From contig JAJZQI010000004.1 in assembly GCA_021851875.1 (NCBI GenBank), positions 120,536-184,535 of the forward strand: a stretch of DNA of 64,000 bases, read 5' to 3'. How positions within the stretch are numbered: the first letter of the stretch is position 1; the number at the start of each line of letters is the position of its first letter. This stretch comes from Pseudomonadota bacterium (GTDB lineage: Bacteria; Pseudomonadota; Gammaproteobacteria; Burkholderiales; JAJZQI01). The position numbers were made by a program, and so were the translations under genes. The notes under the pieces were generated by a model. That model ran no database searches, had not been told where the DNA came from, and was given only the letters and a program-made list of their open reading frames with translations. Positions 6,748 through 16,198 of this stretch are shown in pieces.

Positions 6748-8820
6748 TCACTTCGCCAGACAGGCGATGTCGGCCACCTGATTCATCAGGCCGCCCAGAC
6801 TGGCCAACAGCGCCAGACGGTTGGCTCGCACAGCCGCATCGTCCGCCATCACCATCACGCCGTCGAAGAAGCTGTCGACCGGCTGCTTGAGCGCCGCGAG
6901 TTCACACAACGCCTGCTCGTAGGCATGCTCGCCGGCCAGTTGCGCCACCGTCGGCGCCACCGTCTGCAAGGCATTGAACAGGGTCACCTCCGCCTCTTCC
7001 AGCAGGCGACCGGTATCGACGCTGGTCGATACCGCGCCGTCGGCTTTTTTCAGGATGTTCTGGATACGCTTGTTGGCAGCCGCCAGCGCGTCGGCTTCCG
7101 GCAAGCGGCGGAACGCCTGCACCGCCTGCAGACGCGGCAGCACGTCGTCCAGACGGGTCGGACGGAAGATCAGCACCGCCTCGATTTCGCCGGCATCAAA
7201 ACCGGAATCGCGCAGCAGGCCGCGCAAACGGTCGAGCATGAAACCGTGCAGGTCCTGCGCCACACTTTCCGCCACCACACCGGCGGGGAACAGACTGCGA
7301 CCGAACTCCAGCAACTGCAGCAGATCCAGCGGCAAGCCCCCTTCGACGATGATGCGCAGCACCCCCAGCGCCTGACGGCGCAGGGCAAACGGGTCCTTAT
7401 CGCCGGTCGGGATCAGGCCGATGCCGTAAATGCCCACCAGCGTGTCGAGTTTGTCGGCCAGCGCCACAGCTGTACCAATCGCACCTTCCGGCAGGGTATC
7501 GCCGGCAAAGCGCGGATGGTAATGCGCTTCGATGGCCGCCGCCACGTCAGCATTCTCGCCGTCGTGCTGGGCGTAATAACGGCCCATCAGGCCCTGCAGC
7601 TCGGGAAACTCGCCCACCATGTCGGAGAGCAGATCGGCCTTCATCAGGTAGGCGGCGCGTTCGGCCTGCGCCCCGTCGCCGCCGAGGCGGCGGGCAATCT
7701 CGCCGGCCAGCTTCTGCAGCCGTTCGACGCGCTGCAGCTGGCTGCCCAGCTTGTTGTGGTAGACTACGTCCGCCAGGCGCGGCACACGCGCATCCAGCCG
7801 CTGTTTCTTGTCCTGCTCGAAGAAGAAACGGGCATCGGACAAACGGGCGCGCAGCACGCGCTCGTTACCGTGGATCACCGAACCGGCGTCGTCCAGCTTG
7901 AGGTTGCTCACCACCAGGAAGCGCGGCAACAGTTTGCCGTTGGCATCCGCCAGCGGGAAATACTTCTGGTGCTGCTTCATCGACAGAATCAGGCATTCCT
8001 GCGGCACGGCCAGAAAGTCGGCGGAGAACTCGCCCTGATACACCGCCGGGTATTCCACCAGCGCGGTCACTTCATTGAGCAGGGCGTCGTCCCACAGCAC
8101 CTGCGCATCGCCGGCAGCCGCGGCCAGACCGGCGCGGATGCGCTCACGCCGGTCGGCAAAACCGGCCACGACAAAGCCGTCGGCTTCCAGCACACGGGCG
8201 TAGTCATCGGCCGCTTGCAGGGTGAGATTACCGGCACCCATGAAACGATGGCCGCGGGTCGTGCGACCGCTGGTCAGACCCAGCACCTCGCCCGCCACAA
8301 TATCGCTGCCGTGCAGCAGCATCAGGCCGTGCACCGGGCGCACGAATTCGACTTCCCGCTCGCCCCAGCGCATCAGCTTGGCCACCGGCAATTTCTTCAG
8401 CGCGGCGGCGACGATGGCGGACAGGTGCTGCGCCAAGGGTTCACCGGTCTTTTCCGCACGGTAAGCGAAATAATCCGCCTTGGCATCCTGCATCCTGGAC
8501 AGCTGCGCCACATCGGTCACGCCGCAGGAGCGCATGAAACCCGCCAGCGCAGGAGTCGGCTGGCCGTTGGCATCGAGACCCGACGCCACGGCCGGGCCCT
8601 TGCGTTCCACGGTCCGCTGCGGCTGAATGGCCGCCACATTGGAAATCGACACCGCCAGACGGCGCGGGCTGGCATAAGCCGTCACTACGCTGGCATCGGC
8701 GGTAAACGCCTGCGCCTTGAGGCCGGCGGCGATTTCGGTGGCAAACACGTCCGCCAGCACGGCCAGCGATTTCGGCGGCAGCTCTTCAGTCAACAGTTCA
8801 ATCAGCAGAGTCTGGCTCAT
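6748..8820 (-). CDS. glyS: Glycyl-tRNA synthetase beta subunit
   Basis: 690 aa from [19 protein letters not shown], a highly characteristic GlyS start; the longer ORF-track version (809 aa) only adds out-of-context sequence that overlaps glyQ. The beta subunit of the alpha2-beta2 enzyme carries the tRNA-recognition and HD-like domains. Visible landmarks include MRWGEREVEFVRPVHG and VALADKLDTLVGIYGIGLIPTGDKDPFALRRQALG. The start codon overlaps the glyQ stop by one base (TAATG), which fits stoichiometric, coupled synthesis. Confidence 0.97.
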   Translation of the reverse strand: MSQTLLIELLTEELPPKSLAVLADVFATEIAAGLKAQAFTADASVVTAYASPRRLAVSISNVAAIQPQRTVERKGPAVASGLDANGQPTPALAGFMRSCGVTDVAQLSRMQDAKADYFAYRAEKTGEPLAQHLSAIVAAALKKLPVAKLMRWGEREVEFVRPVHGLMLLHGSDIVAGEVLGLTSGRTTRGHRFMGAGNLTLQAADDYARVLEADGFVVAGFADRRERIRAGLAAAAGDAQVLWDDALLNEVTALVEYPAVYQGEFSADFLAVPQECLILSMKQHQKYFPLADANGKLLPRFLVVSNLKLDDAGSVIHGNERVLRARLSDARFFFEQDKKQRLDARVPRLADVVYHNKLGSQLQRVERLQKLAGEIARRLGGDGAQAERAAYLMKADLLSDMVGEFPELQGLMGRYYAQHDGENADVAAAIEAHYHPRFAGDTLPEGAIGTAVALADKLDTLVGIYGIGLIPTGDKDPFALRRQALGVLRIIVEGGLPLDLLQLLEFGRSLFPAGVVAESVAQDLHGFMLDRLRGLLRDSGFDAGEIEAVLIFRPTRLDDVLPRLQAVQAFRRLPEADALAAANKRIQNILKKADGAVSTSVDTGRLLEEAEVTLFNALQTVAPTVAQLAGEHAYEQALCELAALKQPVDSFFDGVMVMADDAAVRANRLALLASLGGLMNQVADIACLAK

Positions 8821-9713
8821 TACACGCCCTCCTTCTGACCGGCAGATTTCACCATGGGGAATCCCAGCGCTTCGCGCGAAGCATAGTAGGCTTGCGCCAC
8901 CTGGCGCGCCAGCGCGCGCACGCGGCCGATGTAGGCGGCCCGCTCGGTCACGGAAATGGCGCCGCGCGCATCCAGCAGGTTGAAGGTGTGCGAACACTTC
9001 ATCACCATCTCGAAGCCCGGCAGCGGCACGCCGGCGTCCATCAGGCGCTTGGCCTCGGACTCGAAGTGATTGAACTGCTCGAGCAGCCACTGCACATTGG
9101 ACAGTTCGAAGTTGTAGCGCGACTGTTCCACTTCGTTCTGGTGGTACACGTCGCCGTAGCTGATGTCCTTGGTCCACTTCAGGTCGTAGACGTTTTCCAC
9201 GCCCTGCAGGTACATGGCCAGGCGCTCCAGACCGTAAGTGATTTCACCCAGCACCGGCGCACACTTGAGGCCGCCGACTTCCTGGAAATAGGTGAATTGG
9301 GTCACTTCCATGCCGTTGAGCCATACTTCCCACCCCAGCCCCCAGGCGCCCAGGGTGGGCGACTCCCAGTCGTCTTCGACAAAGCGGATGTCGTGGGTGG
9401 AGGTGTTGATACCCAGCGCGCGCAGGCTCTCCAGATACAGTTCCTGGATGTTGTCCGGCGAGGGCTTCAGCACCACCTGAAACTGGTAGTAATGCTGCAG
9501 ACGGTTGGGGTTCTCGCCGTAACGGCCGTCTTTCGGCCGGCGCGACGGCTGCACATAGGCGGCGCGCCACGGCTCGGGGCCCAGCGCGCGCAAAAAGGTC
9601 GCGGTATGGAAGGTGCCGGCGCCCACTTCCTGATCGTAAGGTTGCAGGACGGCACAGCCGCGCTCGCCCCAGAATTGCTGGAGCGTCAAAATCACTTCCT
9701 GAAAAGTCTGCAT
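8820..9713 (-). CDS. glyQ: Glycyl-tRNA synthetase alpha subunit
   Basis: 297 aa, the catalytic class II subunit that activates glycine and charges tRNA-Gly together with GlyS. It starts [20 protein letters not shown]. Class II landmarks are [36 protein letters not shown] and [16 protein letters not shown]. Normal family length. First gene of glyQ-glyS-gmhB-plsC; the 94-bp gap before it separates it from the upstream heme-protein gene on the same strand. No T-box or other leader structure was seen. Confidence 0.97.
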   Translation of the reverse strand: MQTFQEVILTLQQFWGERGCAVLQPYDQEVGAGTFHTATFLRALGPEPWRAAYVQPSRRPKDGRYGENPNRLQHYYQFQVVLKPSPDNIQELYLESLRALGINTSTHDIRFVEDDWESPTLGAWGLGWEVWLNGMEVTQFTYFQEVGGLKCAPVLGEITYGLERLAMYLQGVENVYDLKWTKDISYGDVYHQNEVEQSRYNFELSNVQWLLEQFNHFESEAKRLMDAGVPLPGFEMVMKCSHTFNLLDARGAISVTERAAYIGRVRALARQVAQAYYASREALGFPMVKSAGQKEGV

Positions 9714-9807
9714 GGAGCGAAAACTTGATGCGTAAAAGGGCTAATTTTAACCGGTATGGCGCATAAATTCGAGCACAGTTCGCAGTCAGGGCACATGCCC
9801 CGCGCGA

Positions 9808-10410
9808 CTAGAGCGGACGACGGATGCTCACGCCACCGACCACGTCGCCCACGCGGTACTCGATCGACTGGGCGTCCGGGTACTCCAGCTTCAGCTTGCT
9901 CTGAACGCCGTCGCGCATATAGTTGGCCGCACCGTGACAATCCAGACACACCGCCCGCGCCCACATGGCGCGCATGTAGCGGTAGCTCTTGCCCTGGGCA
10001 TCATTGACCACTTCACCGAACTCGATGTTGTTCGGATCTTCGCCCTTGGCGGCTCGCTTGTCGAAGTCCTGCAGCACGCGCGTTTCCCATTCGTCAGCCG
10101 TCGCCAGCTTAACATTGCGCGGATGCAGGGACACGCGCTTGACCGGCCAGCCTGTTTCATGCGAAAGATCCTGAGCAATCACCGGTGCCGCGCTTTTGCA
10201 GACCGTCATGGCCGACGCGGGACCATTGCGCTGCAAGTCCTTTTTAATGGCACGACGCAGGCGCTGCATCATTTCCTCCGCTGTATCGCTGCTCTCGTGC
10301 GCATACTGCGCCAGCGGCAATGCCGCTTCTTCGGCGCGCGCCATATTGCAGGCGAGCAGCAGGAGCGGTATGGCCAGCCATACCTTACGTTTCATTAACC
10401 TGGATTTCAT
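9808..10410 (-). CDS. Exported monoheme c-type protein, DUF3365 (Tll0287-like) family
   Basis: 200 aa. A Sec signal peptide (RKVWLAIPLLLLACNMARA) is followed by a periplasmic domain with one c-type heme site, CLDCH, near residue 156. The pattern CKSAAPVIAQ...RVSLHPRNVKLATADEWE matches the DUF3365 fold, which resembles a PAS/heme-sensor module. These proteins are usually described as small heme proteins or extracytoplasmic sensor domains; the partner is unknown. ATG 10410 and ATG 10395 (MKRKVW, with AGG nearby) are both possible starts. It lies between lnt and glyQ, genes that are often neighbours in betaproteobacteria, so it looks like a lineage-specific insertion. Confidence 0.8.
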   Translation of the reverse strand: MKSRLMKRKVWLAIPLLLLACNMARAEEAALPLAQYAHESSDTAEEMMQRLRRAIKKDLQRNGPASAMTVCKSAAPVIAQDLSHETGWPVKRVSLHPRNVKLATADEWETRVLQDFDKRAAKGEDPNNIEFGEVVNDAQGKSYRYMRAMWARAVCLDCHGAANYMRDGVQSKLKLEYPDAQSIEYRVGDVVGGVSIRRPL

Positions 10411-10454
10411 TTAATACCCGAATTTTAGTTTTTGTTTACCGCGCAACCGCCGCC

Positions 10455-11948
10455 TCACGCCCCGGACGATTGACGCCTCTCCCTTACAACGCCCCACACC
10501 GCCGGCAGCAGCGACAGCACCGCCAGCAGGATGACCGCCACATTACCCCACCAGATGTAGGGCGTGCTGCCGCCGTACCCCTGCGCCGTGCCGTTGAGCA
10601 CGCCCGGCACAAAGGTGGGCAGACGATCCAGCACCCGGCCGCGCTGATCGATGATGGCGGTCACACCGGTATTGGTGCTGCGCAACAGATACCGCCCCGT
10701 TTCCAGCGCCCGCGTCTGGGCAATCTGCACATGCTGCTCGGGCGCCAGCGAATCGCCGAACCAGGTATCGTCGCTCACATTCACCAGCACGGTGGCCTGC
10801 GGCAACTGGCGGATCACCTCCTCGCCGAATACATCCTCGTAGCAAATGCTGACCGCCACGTGCTGGCCGGCCACTTGCAGCGGCTTCTGGCTTACCCCGC
10901 CAGAGGAAAAATCGCTCATGGGAATATGCAGATACTGCAGCAAAGGCTGAAACAGCCAGGGTAAGGCCACATATTCACCGAACGGCACCAGGTGCGCCTT
11001 GCGATAGACCTGCGGCGGAGCCGAACCGAGACTGACGATGCTATTGTAATAGCGTCCGCCGTCCGGGTCGCTGTCCGCCAGCCCGACCAGCAGGTCGCCG
11101 GCATTCTTTTTCGCCCGCTGTGCCAGAAATGCAACATATTCCGGCGGCACATCGCGGTAAAACATCGGCAGAGCGGTTTCCGGCAACACAATCAGCCTGC
11201 CGCTGCTTTGTCTGACCAGCCCGGCGTAACTGTCGAGCGAGTTGTACAGGCGCTGCGGATCCCACTTGAGTCCCTGCTCGATATTTCCCTGCGTCAGGCT
11301 GACGGTGAACGGCGCGCCCTGCGGTTGGGTCCACTGCACCTGCTGCAACGCCCAACCGCCGCCCCACAACAGCAGCACGCCAAGCAGACTCGACCAGCGG
11401 GCCGCCGGCCAGCGGCACAACAGACTGGCCCCGGCCAGCAGCGCCAGACTGACACCGAACACCCCCAACACCGGCGCGTAACCGGCCAGCGGGCTGAACG
11501 GCACCTGCGAATAACCCAGCGCCAGCCAGGGAAACCCGGTAAAGATCCAGCCGCGCAGCCACTCCACCAGCACCCACAAGGCCGGCAAAGCCAGCAGCCG
11601 CTGGCCCGGTGTCGCGAAGAGCTGCTGCAGAACGCCCACCAACGCGGGGAAGAGCGCCAGAAAAGCGGCAAACAGCGCGGTAGCGAGCGCCGCCACCGGC
11701 ACGGGCATGCCGCCGTATACCTGCAGGCTGATATAGACCCAGCTGACACCGGCACCGAACAGCCCCAGTCCGAAACTCCAGCCCAGCAGGGCCGAGGCGC
11801 GCCAACCGGGGCTGCGCGACCACAGATAGAACAGCGGGGAAAGCGTCAACAGAGGCAACCAGAACAGTTGCAAAGGGGCAAATGCAGCTACGGTAAGCGC
11901 CCCAAGCAGCAGGGCAAGCAGGTAAGGCCAGTAAGCGGTCAGTTTCAC
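10455..11948 (-). CDS. lnt: Apolipoprotein N-acyltransferase
   Basis: 497 aa, inner-membrane enzyme that adds the third acyl chain to the N-terminal cysteine of lipoproteins, the last step of maturation before Lol export. Six or so N-terminal membrane helices are followed by a periplasmic nitrilase-fold domain (about 210-470) and a C-terminal helix (VAVILLAVLSLLPAVWG). The catalytic Glu-Lys-Cys triad is visible in VLPETALP, YRKAHLVPFGEY and SICYEDVFGE. It follows corC by 45 bp in the miaB-ybeZ-ybeY-corC-lnt cluster. Confidence 0.95.
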   Translation of the reverse strand: MKLTAYWPYLLALLLGALTVAAFAPLQLFWLPLLTLSPLFYLWSRSPGWRASALLGWSFGLGLFGAGVSWVYISLQVYGGMPVPVAALATALFAAFLALFPALVGVLQQLFATPGQRLLALPALWVLVEWLRGWIFTGFPWLALGYSQVPFSPLAGYAPVLGVFGVSLALLAGASLLCRWPAARWSSLLGVLLLWGGGWALQQVQWTQPQGAPFTVSLTQGNIEQGLKWDPQRLYNSLDSYAGLVRQSSGRLIVLPETALPMFYRDVPPEYVAFLAQRAKKNAGDLLVGLADSDPDGGRYYNSIVSLGSAPPQVYRKAHLVPFGEYVALPWLFQPLLQYLHIPMSDFSSGGVSQKPLQVAGQHVAVSICYEDVFGEEVIRQLPQATVLVNVSDDTWFGDSLAPEQHVQIAQTRALETGRYLLRSTNTGVTAIIDQRGRVLDRLPTFVPGVLNGTAQGYGGSTPYIWWGNVAVILLAVLSLLPAVWGVVRERRQSSGA

Positions 11949-11993
11949 AGCCGGGCTCGGAAAATGAAAAGCAGGAAAGGGAATTTCCCGTGT

Positions 11994-12824
11994 TTATTCG
12001 GGCAGCGGCTCCACTCGCTCAACCAGCAGGCTATGAAGACGCCGGCTGTCGCCACGCAACACGGTAAAACGGAAGCCCGCGAAACTGGTTGCTTCGCCGC
12101 GCTGCGGCAAATGACCGAAATGATTGACCACCAGTCCGCCGATGGTATCGAATTCCTCGTCGTCCAGCTGACTGCCGAGCACTTCGTTGAAGTCGCTGAT
12201 CTGGGTCAACGCCTTGACCCGGAAGCGGCCGTGACGGTCGCGGATGATGTTTTCCTCGGCATCGTCGAAGTCGTGCTCGTCCTCAATGTCGCCGACGATC
12301 TGTTCCAGCACGTCCTCGATGGTGACCAACCCTGCCACGCCGCCATACTCGTCCACCACGATGGCGATGTGATTGCGGTTGCTGCGAAACTCTTTCAGCA
12401 ACACGTTGAGCCGCTTGGATTCGGGCACGAACACGGCCGGCCGCAGCATATCGCGCACATCGGTCTCCACCTTGGCGTAGTAGCGCAGCATGTCCTTGGC
12501 CAGCAGGATGCCGATGACCTGATCCTTTTCCCCATCCACCACCGGAAAACGCGAATGCGCCGTGTCGAGCATTTTCGGCAGGAATGCCTCCGGCGCATCA
12601 TTGATGTCGATCACGTCCATCTGCGAACGCGGGATCATCACTTCGCGCACCTGCATTTCCGATACCTGCAGCACGCCTTCGATCATGGACAGGGCGTCCC
12701 CGTCGAGCAGGTGCCGGTCATAGGCCCCCCGCAGCAGTTCGACCAGCTGCTCGCGGTCTTCCGGCTCGCGCAGCAGCAATGCGCTCAATCGTTCAAGCCA
12801 ACTCGGTTTGGGGGAATCTTCCAT
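11994..12824 (-). CDS. corC: CorC/YbeX CBS-domain protein
   Basis: 276 aa, cytoplasmic. Tandem CBS domains span about residues 60-180 (VMIPRSQMDVIDIND; HIAIVVDEYGGVAGLVTIED), followed by a C-terminal CorC/HlyC transporter-associated domain (about 190-270). There is no DUF21 membrane domain, unlike the yfjD product elsewhere in this window. The E. coli homologue is linked to magnesium/cobalt homeostasis and, through its operon with ybeY and ybeZ, to ribosome function. Ten bp follow the ybeY stop. Confidence 0.92.
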   Translation of the reverse strand: MEDSPKPSWLERLSALLLREPEDREQLVELLRGAYDRHLLDGDALSMIEGVLQVSEMQVREVMIPRSQMDVIDINDAPEAFLPKMLDTAHSRFPVVDGEKDQVIGILLAKDMLRYYAKVETDVRDMLRPAVFVPESKRLNVLLKEFRSNRNHIAIVVDEYGGVAGLVTIEDVLEQIVGDIEDEHDFDDAEENIIRDRHGRFRVKALTQISDFNEVLGSQLDDEEFDTIGGLVVNHFGHLPQRGEATSFAGFRFTVLRGDSRRLHSLLVERVEPLPE

Positions 12825-12834
12825 GGTTGCGACA

Positions 12835-13296
12835 TTACTCCATCACGTCGGGATAAGGGTCAGGGTAACCCAGATTCATGACAATTTCACGCTCGCGCGC
12901 TTCCATCACCTCCGCCTCGGCGTCGGTTTCATGATCATAACCCTGCAGGTGCAACACGCCGTGCACCGTCAGGTGACAATAGTGGGCTGCAACGGTCTTG
13001 CCCTGTTCGCCCGCCTCGCGCTCGATCACCGGCGCGCACAGAACAATGTCGCCCATCAGCGGCAAATCGACATCGGGCATTTCGTCAAACACAAACGTGA
13101 GCACATTGGTGGCGTAATCCTTGCCGCGGTAGTCGCGGTTAAGCATCCGCCCTTCCTCGGCGCCCACCAGACGCAGACCGATCTCCGCCTCGCGCTCCAG
13201 TGCGGCCGTCACCCAACGGCGGAACTGCGCCCGCGTCGGCACGCCTGCCATCGGTACGGCATATTGCACGGCCAGCGACAGCTGCTTGCGCGCCAT
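12835..13296 (-). CDS. ybeY: Endoribonuclease YbeY (16S rRNA 3'-end maturation)
   Basis: 153 aa. The metal-binding signature [14 protein letters not shown] (H-X3-H-X5-H) near residue 120 is intact. YbeY is a zinc-dependent RNase involved in 16S rRNA 3' maturation and 70S quality control. Other landmarks are [17 protein letters not shown] and [10 protein letters not shown]. Its start overlaps the ybeZ stop by one base. Confidence 0.95.
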   Translation of the reverse strand: MARKQLSLAVQYAVPMAGVPTRAQFRRWVTAALEREAEIGLRLVGAEEGRMLNRDYRGKDYATNVLTFVFDEMPDVDLPLMGDIVLCAPVIEREAGEQGKTVAAHYCHLTVHGVLHLQGYDHETDAEAEVMEAREREIVMNLGYPDPYPDVME

Positions 13297-14258
13297 CAGT
13301 CGCGCGCCTGTTTTTTCTTGTCGAACGCGGCGTAGGCGTTGACGATCTGCTGCACCAGCGGGTGGCGCACCACGTCTTCCGCCTGGAAATGCGTGAAGGC
13401 GATGCCGCGGACCTTTTCCAGCACCTCGCGCGCTTCCAGCAAACCGCTTTTATGACCGCGCGGCAAGTCGATCTGCGACAGGTCGCCGGTCACCACCGCC
13501 TTGGCGCCGAAGCCGATACGCGTCAGGAACATTTTCATCTGTTCCGGCGTGGTGTTCTGCGCTTCATCGAGAATGATGAAAGCGTGGTTAAGCGTGCGTC
13601 CGCGCATGTAGGCCAGCGGGGCGATCTCGATGGCGCCGCGTTCGAACAGCTTGCCCACCTTTTCGAAGCCCATCAGGTCATACAGCGCATCGTACAAGGG
13701 CCGCAAATAGGGATCGACCTTCTGCGCCAGATCGCCCGGCAGGAAACCCAGCCGCTCGCCCGCTTCGACCGCCGGACGGACCAGGATGATGCGCTTGACC
13801 AGGTCGCGCTCCAGCGCATCCACCGCGCTGGCGACCGCCAGATAGGTCTTGCCGGTGCCGGCCGGGCCGATGCCGAAGGTGATGTCGTGCTGCTGAATCT
13901 GTGTCAGGTAGTCATTCTGCCTTGGCGTACGGCCGTGCAGGTCGGCGCGCCGTGTCAGCAACACCGGCGCGGCTCCCTGCGCGCCCGCCTCGGTGGTCTG
14001 GTGCTGCACCTCCACCAACGCCAGCTGCACGTCCTCCACATCCAGCTCGTGCTGCGAGCGCTCGTACAGCAGGCGCAACACATCCAGCGCCAGACGGCTG
14101 GCGGCCGGCTTGCCGGACACGCCGAATTTCTCGCCGCGGCGGGCAATGGTCACATCCAGGGCGTTCTCGATCTGCCGCAGGTGCTCGTCCAGCGCACCGC
14201 AGAGGTTGGCCAGGCGGTCATTGTCGACCGGGGTAAAGGCGATGTCTTTCTGGCTCAT
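13296..14258 (-). CDS. ybeZ: PhoH-like ATPase YbeZ
   Basis: 320 aa, cytoplasmic P-loop NTPase. Walker [12 protein letters not shown] is near residues 138-148 and Walker B is FIILDEAQN. An N-terminal KH-like segment precedes the ATPase core. It works with YbeY in rRNA processing and stress survival in studied bacteria. Its start overlaps the miaB stop by 4 bp (ATGA), giving tight coupling in miaB-ybeZ-ybeY-corC-lnt. Confidence 0.93.
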   Translation of the reverse strand: MSQKDIAFTPVDNDRLANLCGALDEHLRQIENALDVTIARRGEKFGVSGKPAASRLALDVLRLLYERSQHELDVEDVQLALVEVQHQTTEAGAQGAAPVLLTRRADLHGRTPRQNDYLTQIQQHDITFGIGPAGTGKTYLAVASAVDALERDLVKRIILVRPAVEAGERLGFLPGDLAQKVDPYLRPLYDALYDLMGFEKVGKLFERGAIEIAPLAYMRGRTLNHAFIILDEAQNTTPEQMKMFLTRIGFGAKAVVTGDLSQIDLPRGHKSGLLEAREVLEKVRGIAFTHFQAEDVVRHPLVQQIVNAYAAFDKKKQARD

Positions 14259-15586
14259 GCTGCGCTGGTCACAATCTCGCCGCGCAGGCTATGCGGCAGC
14301 GCCTCGGTAATGTTGACGGCCACGAAATGTCCGATCAGGCGGGGATTGCCGGCAAAATTGACAATGCGGTTATTCTCGGTACGCCCCATCAATTCGCCGG
14401 CATCCTTCTTGGACGGCCCTTCCACCAGAATCTTTTGCACCGAGCCCACCATGCTGCGGCTGATCGTCTGCACCTGCTCGTCCAATTGTTTTTGCAAACG
14501 CGCCAGACGGGCCGATTTGGCGTCCTTGCTCACATCATCGGGCAAATCAGACGCCGGCGTACCGGGGCGCGGGCTGTAAATGAAGCTGAAGCTGGCATCG
14601 AAACCCACTTCCTGCACCAGCTTCATGGTGGCCTCGAAATCAGCCTCCGTCTCGCCCGGAAAGCCGACGATGAAGTCGGACGAGAGGGAGATATCCGGCC
14701 GCACCTTGCGCAGGCGGCGGATGATGGATTTGTATTCCAGCGCCGTGTAACCGCGCTTCATGGCCGCCAGAATACGGTCCGAGCCGCATTGCACCGGCAG
14801 GTGCAGGTGGCTCACCAGTTTCGGCACGCTGGCGTATGCATCGATCAGGCGCTGGGTGAATTCAACCGGGTGCGAAGTGGTGTAGCGTATCCGCTCGATG
14901 CCGGGAATCTCCGCCACATACTCCAGCAAATGGGCGAAATCGGCGATTCCGCCGTCGTGCAGCATGCCACGGTAGGCATTGACGTTCTGCCCCAGCAAGG
15001 TCACTTCCTTCACGCCGCCGGCGGCCAGCTCCGCCACCTCGGCGATCACGTCGTCGAACGGGCGCGACACTTCCTCGCCGCGGGTATAGGGCACCACGCA
15101 GAAGGTGCAGTACTTGCTGCACCCTTCCATCACCGAAACGAAAGCCGATGCGCCTTCCACCCGGGCGGGCGGCAAGTGGTCGAATTTCTCGATTTCCGGG
15201 AAGGAGATATCCACCTGGGCACGGCCGGTGGATTTGCGCGCCGCCATCAATTGCGGCAGGCGATGCAAGGTCTGCGGACCGAACACCACGTCGACATACG
15301 GCGCGCGCTTGACGATGGCATCGCCCTCCTGGCTGGCCACACAGCCGCCCACGCCGATGATGAGATTGGGATTCTGCTGCTTCAGGTGCCTGATGCGGCC
15401 GAGATCGTGGAACACCTTCTCCTGGGCTTTTTCGCGCACGGAGCAGGTGTTGAAGAGAATCACGTCGGCCTCTGCGGGATTTTCCGTCAGCGTCATGCCT
15501 TCGGCGTCGCCGAGAATATCGGCCATCTTGTCCGAGTCGTACTCGTTCATCTGACAACCGAAGGTCTTGATATAAACTTTGCTCAT
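14255..15586 (-). CDS. miaB: tRNA-2-methylthio-N6-dimethylallyladenosine synthase MiaB
   Basis: 443 aa, radical-SAM methylthiotransferase that converts i6A37 to ms2i6A37 in tRNAs reading UNN codons. The N-terminal UPF0004 domain has [15 protein letters not shown], with the additional cluster cysteines in [10 protein letters not shown] and GVGGCVAS. The radical-SAM motif [17 protein letters not shown] is near residues 156-172, and a C-terminal TRAM domain lies at about 375-440. First gene of the cluster. Confidence 0.97.
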   Translation of the reverse strand: MSKVYIKTFGCQMNEYDSDKMADILGDAEGMTLTENPAEADVILFNTCSVREKAQEKVFHDLGRIRHLKQQNPNLIIGVGGCVASQEGDAIVKRAPYVDVVFGPQTLHRLPQLMAARKSTGRAQVDISFPEIEKFDHLPPARVEGASAFVSVMEGCSKYCTFCVVPYTRGEEVSRPFDDVIAEVAELAAGGVKEVTLLGQNVNAYRGMLHDGGIADFAHLLEYVAEIPGIERIRYTTSHPVEFTQRLIDAYASVPKLVSHLHLPVQCGSDRILAAMKRGYTALEYKSIIRRLRKVRPDISLSSDFIVGFPGETEADFEATMKLVQEVGFDASFSFIYSPRPGTPASDLPDDVSKDAKSARLARLQKQLDEQVQTISRSMVGSVQKILVEGPSKKDAGELMGRTENNRIVNFAGNPRLIGHFVAVNITEALPHSLRGEIVTSAA

Positions 15587-15643
15587 GCCTGAAAAAGGGG
15601 AAAAAGATACACAGCCGGGGCGGCTTTATTCAGCGGGAAAATA

Positions 15644-15961
15644 TCAACGGCTTGGCGCGCTGGCCTGCTCTTCGGGCGACAGGATCCAGATATTGCGCAC
15701 CTGTCCCTGGCCATCCACCCGGTAATACACGGAGGCAGACTGGGGCAGCATGCCGCCTACAATGCTGAGATTATTCTGGTCGTACACCACAGCCCCGGGC
15801 GACAACTGCAGCACCTTGCCGTCGATACGCACCAGCGGGTATTCCACCCCCTGCAACCTGCCGGGATGGGCATCCGCCGGAAACGCGCGACCGGCCAGCG
15901 CCGAAAAGGACGCCAGCATGCTCACCGTAGCGAAGAAAAGAGTCACAATATACCGATTCAT
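15644..15961 (-). CDS. Small exported hypothetical protein
   Basis: 105 aa from MNRYIVTLFFATVSMLASFSALAGRAF, a clear Sec signal peptide likely cleaved after SALA; the ORF-track start at 16027 would lie inside the tRNA terminator. The mature part (about 80 aa) is small and beta-rich, with GVEYPLVRIDGKVLQLSPGAVVYDQNN. I do not recognise a named family. An alternative start is MRCMNRY at 15970; neither has a good Shine-Dalgarno. It lies between the tRNA terminator and miaB on the same strand, so it needs its own promoter. Confidence 0.7.
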   Translation of the reverse strand: MNRYIVTLFFATVSMLASFSALAGRAFPADAHPGRLQGVEYPLVRIDGKVLQLSPGAVVYDQNNLSIVGGMLPQSASVYYRVDGQGQVRNIWILSPEEQASAPSR

Positions 15962-16018
15962 ACAGCGCATTATGGGTGTGCAACCAATGAAATTCAAGTA
16001 CGAACCGACGAGCGGGCC

Positions 16019-16050
16019 AAAAAACAAAAGGGGCTGACAACGTCAGCCCC
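16019..16050 (-). terminator. Rho-independent terminator of the tRNA gene
   Basis: On the minus strand GGGGCTGAC-GTT-GTCAGCCCC, a 9-bp GC-rich stem, is followed by TTTTGTTTTTT. It lies 12 bp beyond the CCA end of the tRNA. A classical strong terminator that isolates the tRNA from the downstream small exported gene. Confidence 0.9.
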
Positions 16051-16061
16051 TGGTAAAACTT

Positions 16062-16138
<77 letters not shown>

Positions 16139-16152
16139 ACGACAGGGGCGCA

Positions 16153-16180
16153 ATTATACAAGAATATCGCCCTGTGTCAA
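16153..16180 (-). promoter_or_regulatory. Consensus sigma70 promoter of tRNA-Met
   Basis: On the minus strand a perfect TTGACA (16175-16180), a 16-bp spacer and a perfect TATAAT (16153-16158) lie about 15 bp before the mature tRNA 5' end. The bases after the -10 are TGCGCCCC, a GC-rich discriminator of the kind expected for stringent (ppGpp) control of stable RNA genes. Confidence 0.9.
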
Positions 16181-16198
16181 ACCCATTGAACAAAAAAC

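Noticed and set aside
6925-8838. 637-aa plus-strand ORF opposite glyS/glyQ
   Set aside because: Shadow ORF on the antisense strand of a long GC-rich gene; His/Gln/Arg-rich composition and no domain. glyS and glyQ are certain.
10992-12881. 629-aa plus-strand ORF opposite lnt and corC
   Set aside because: Shadow of two conserved genes; Arg/Gln-rich low-complexity translation.
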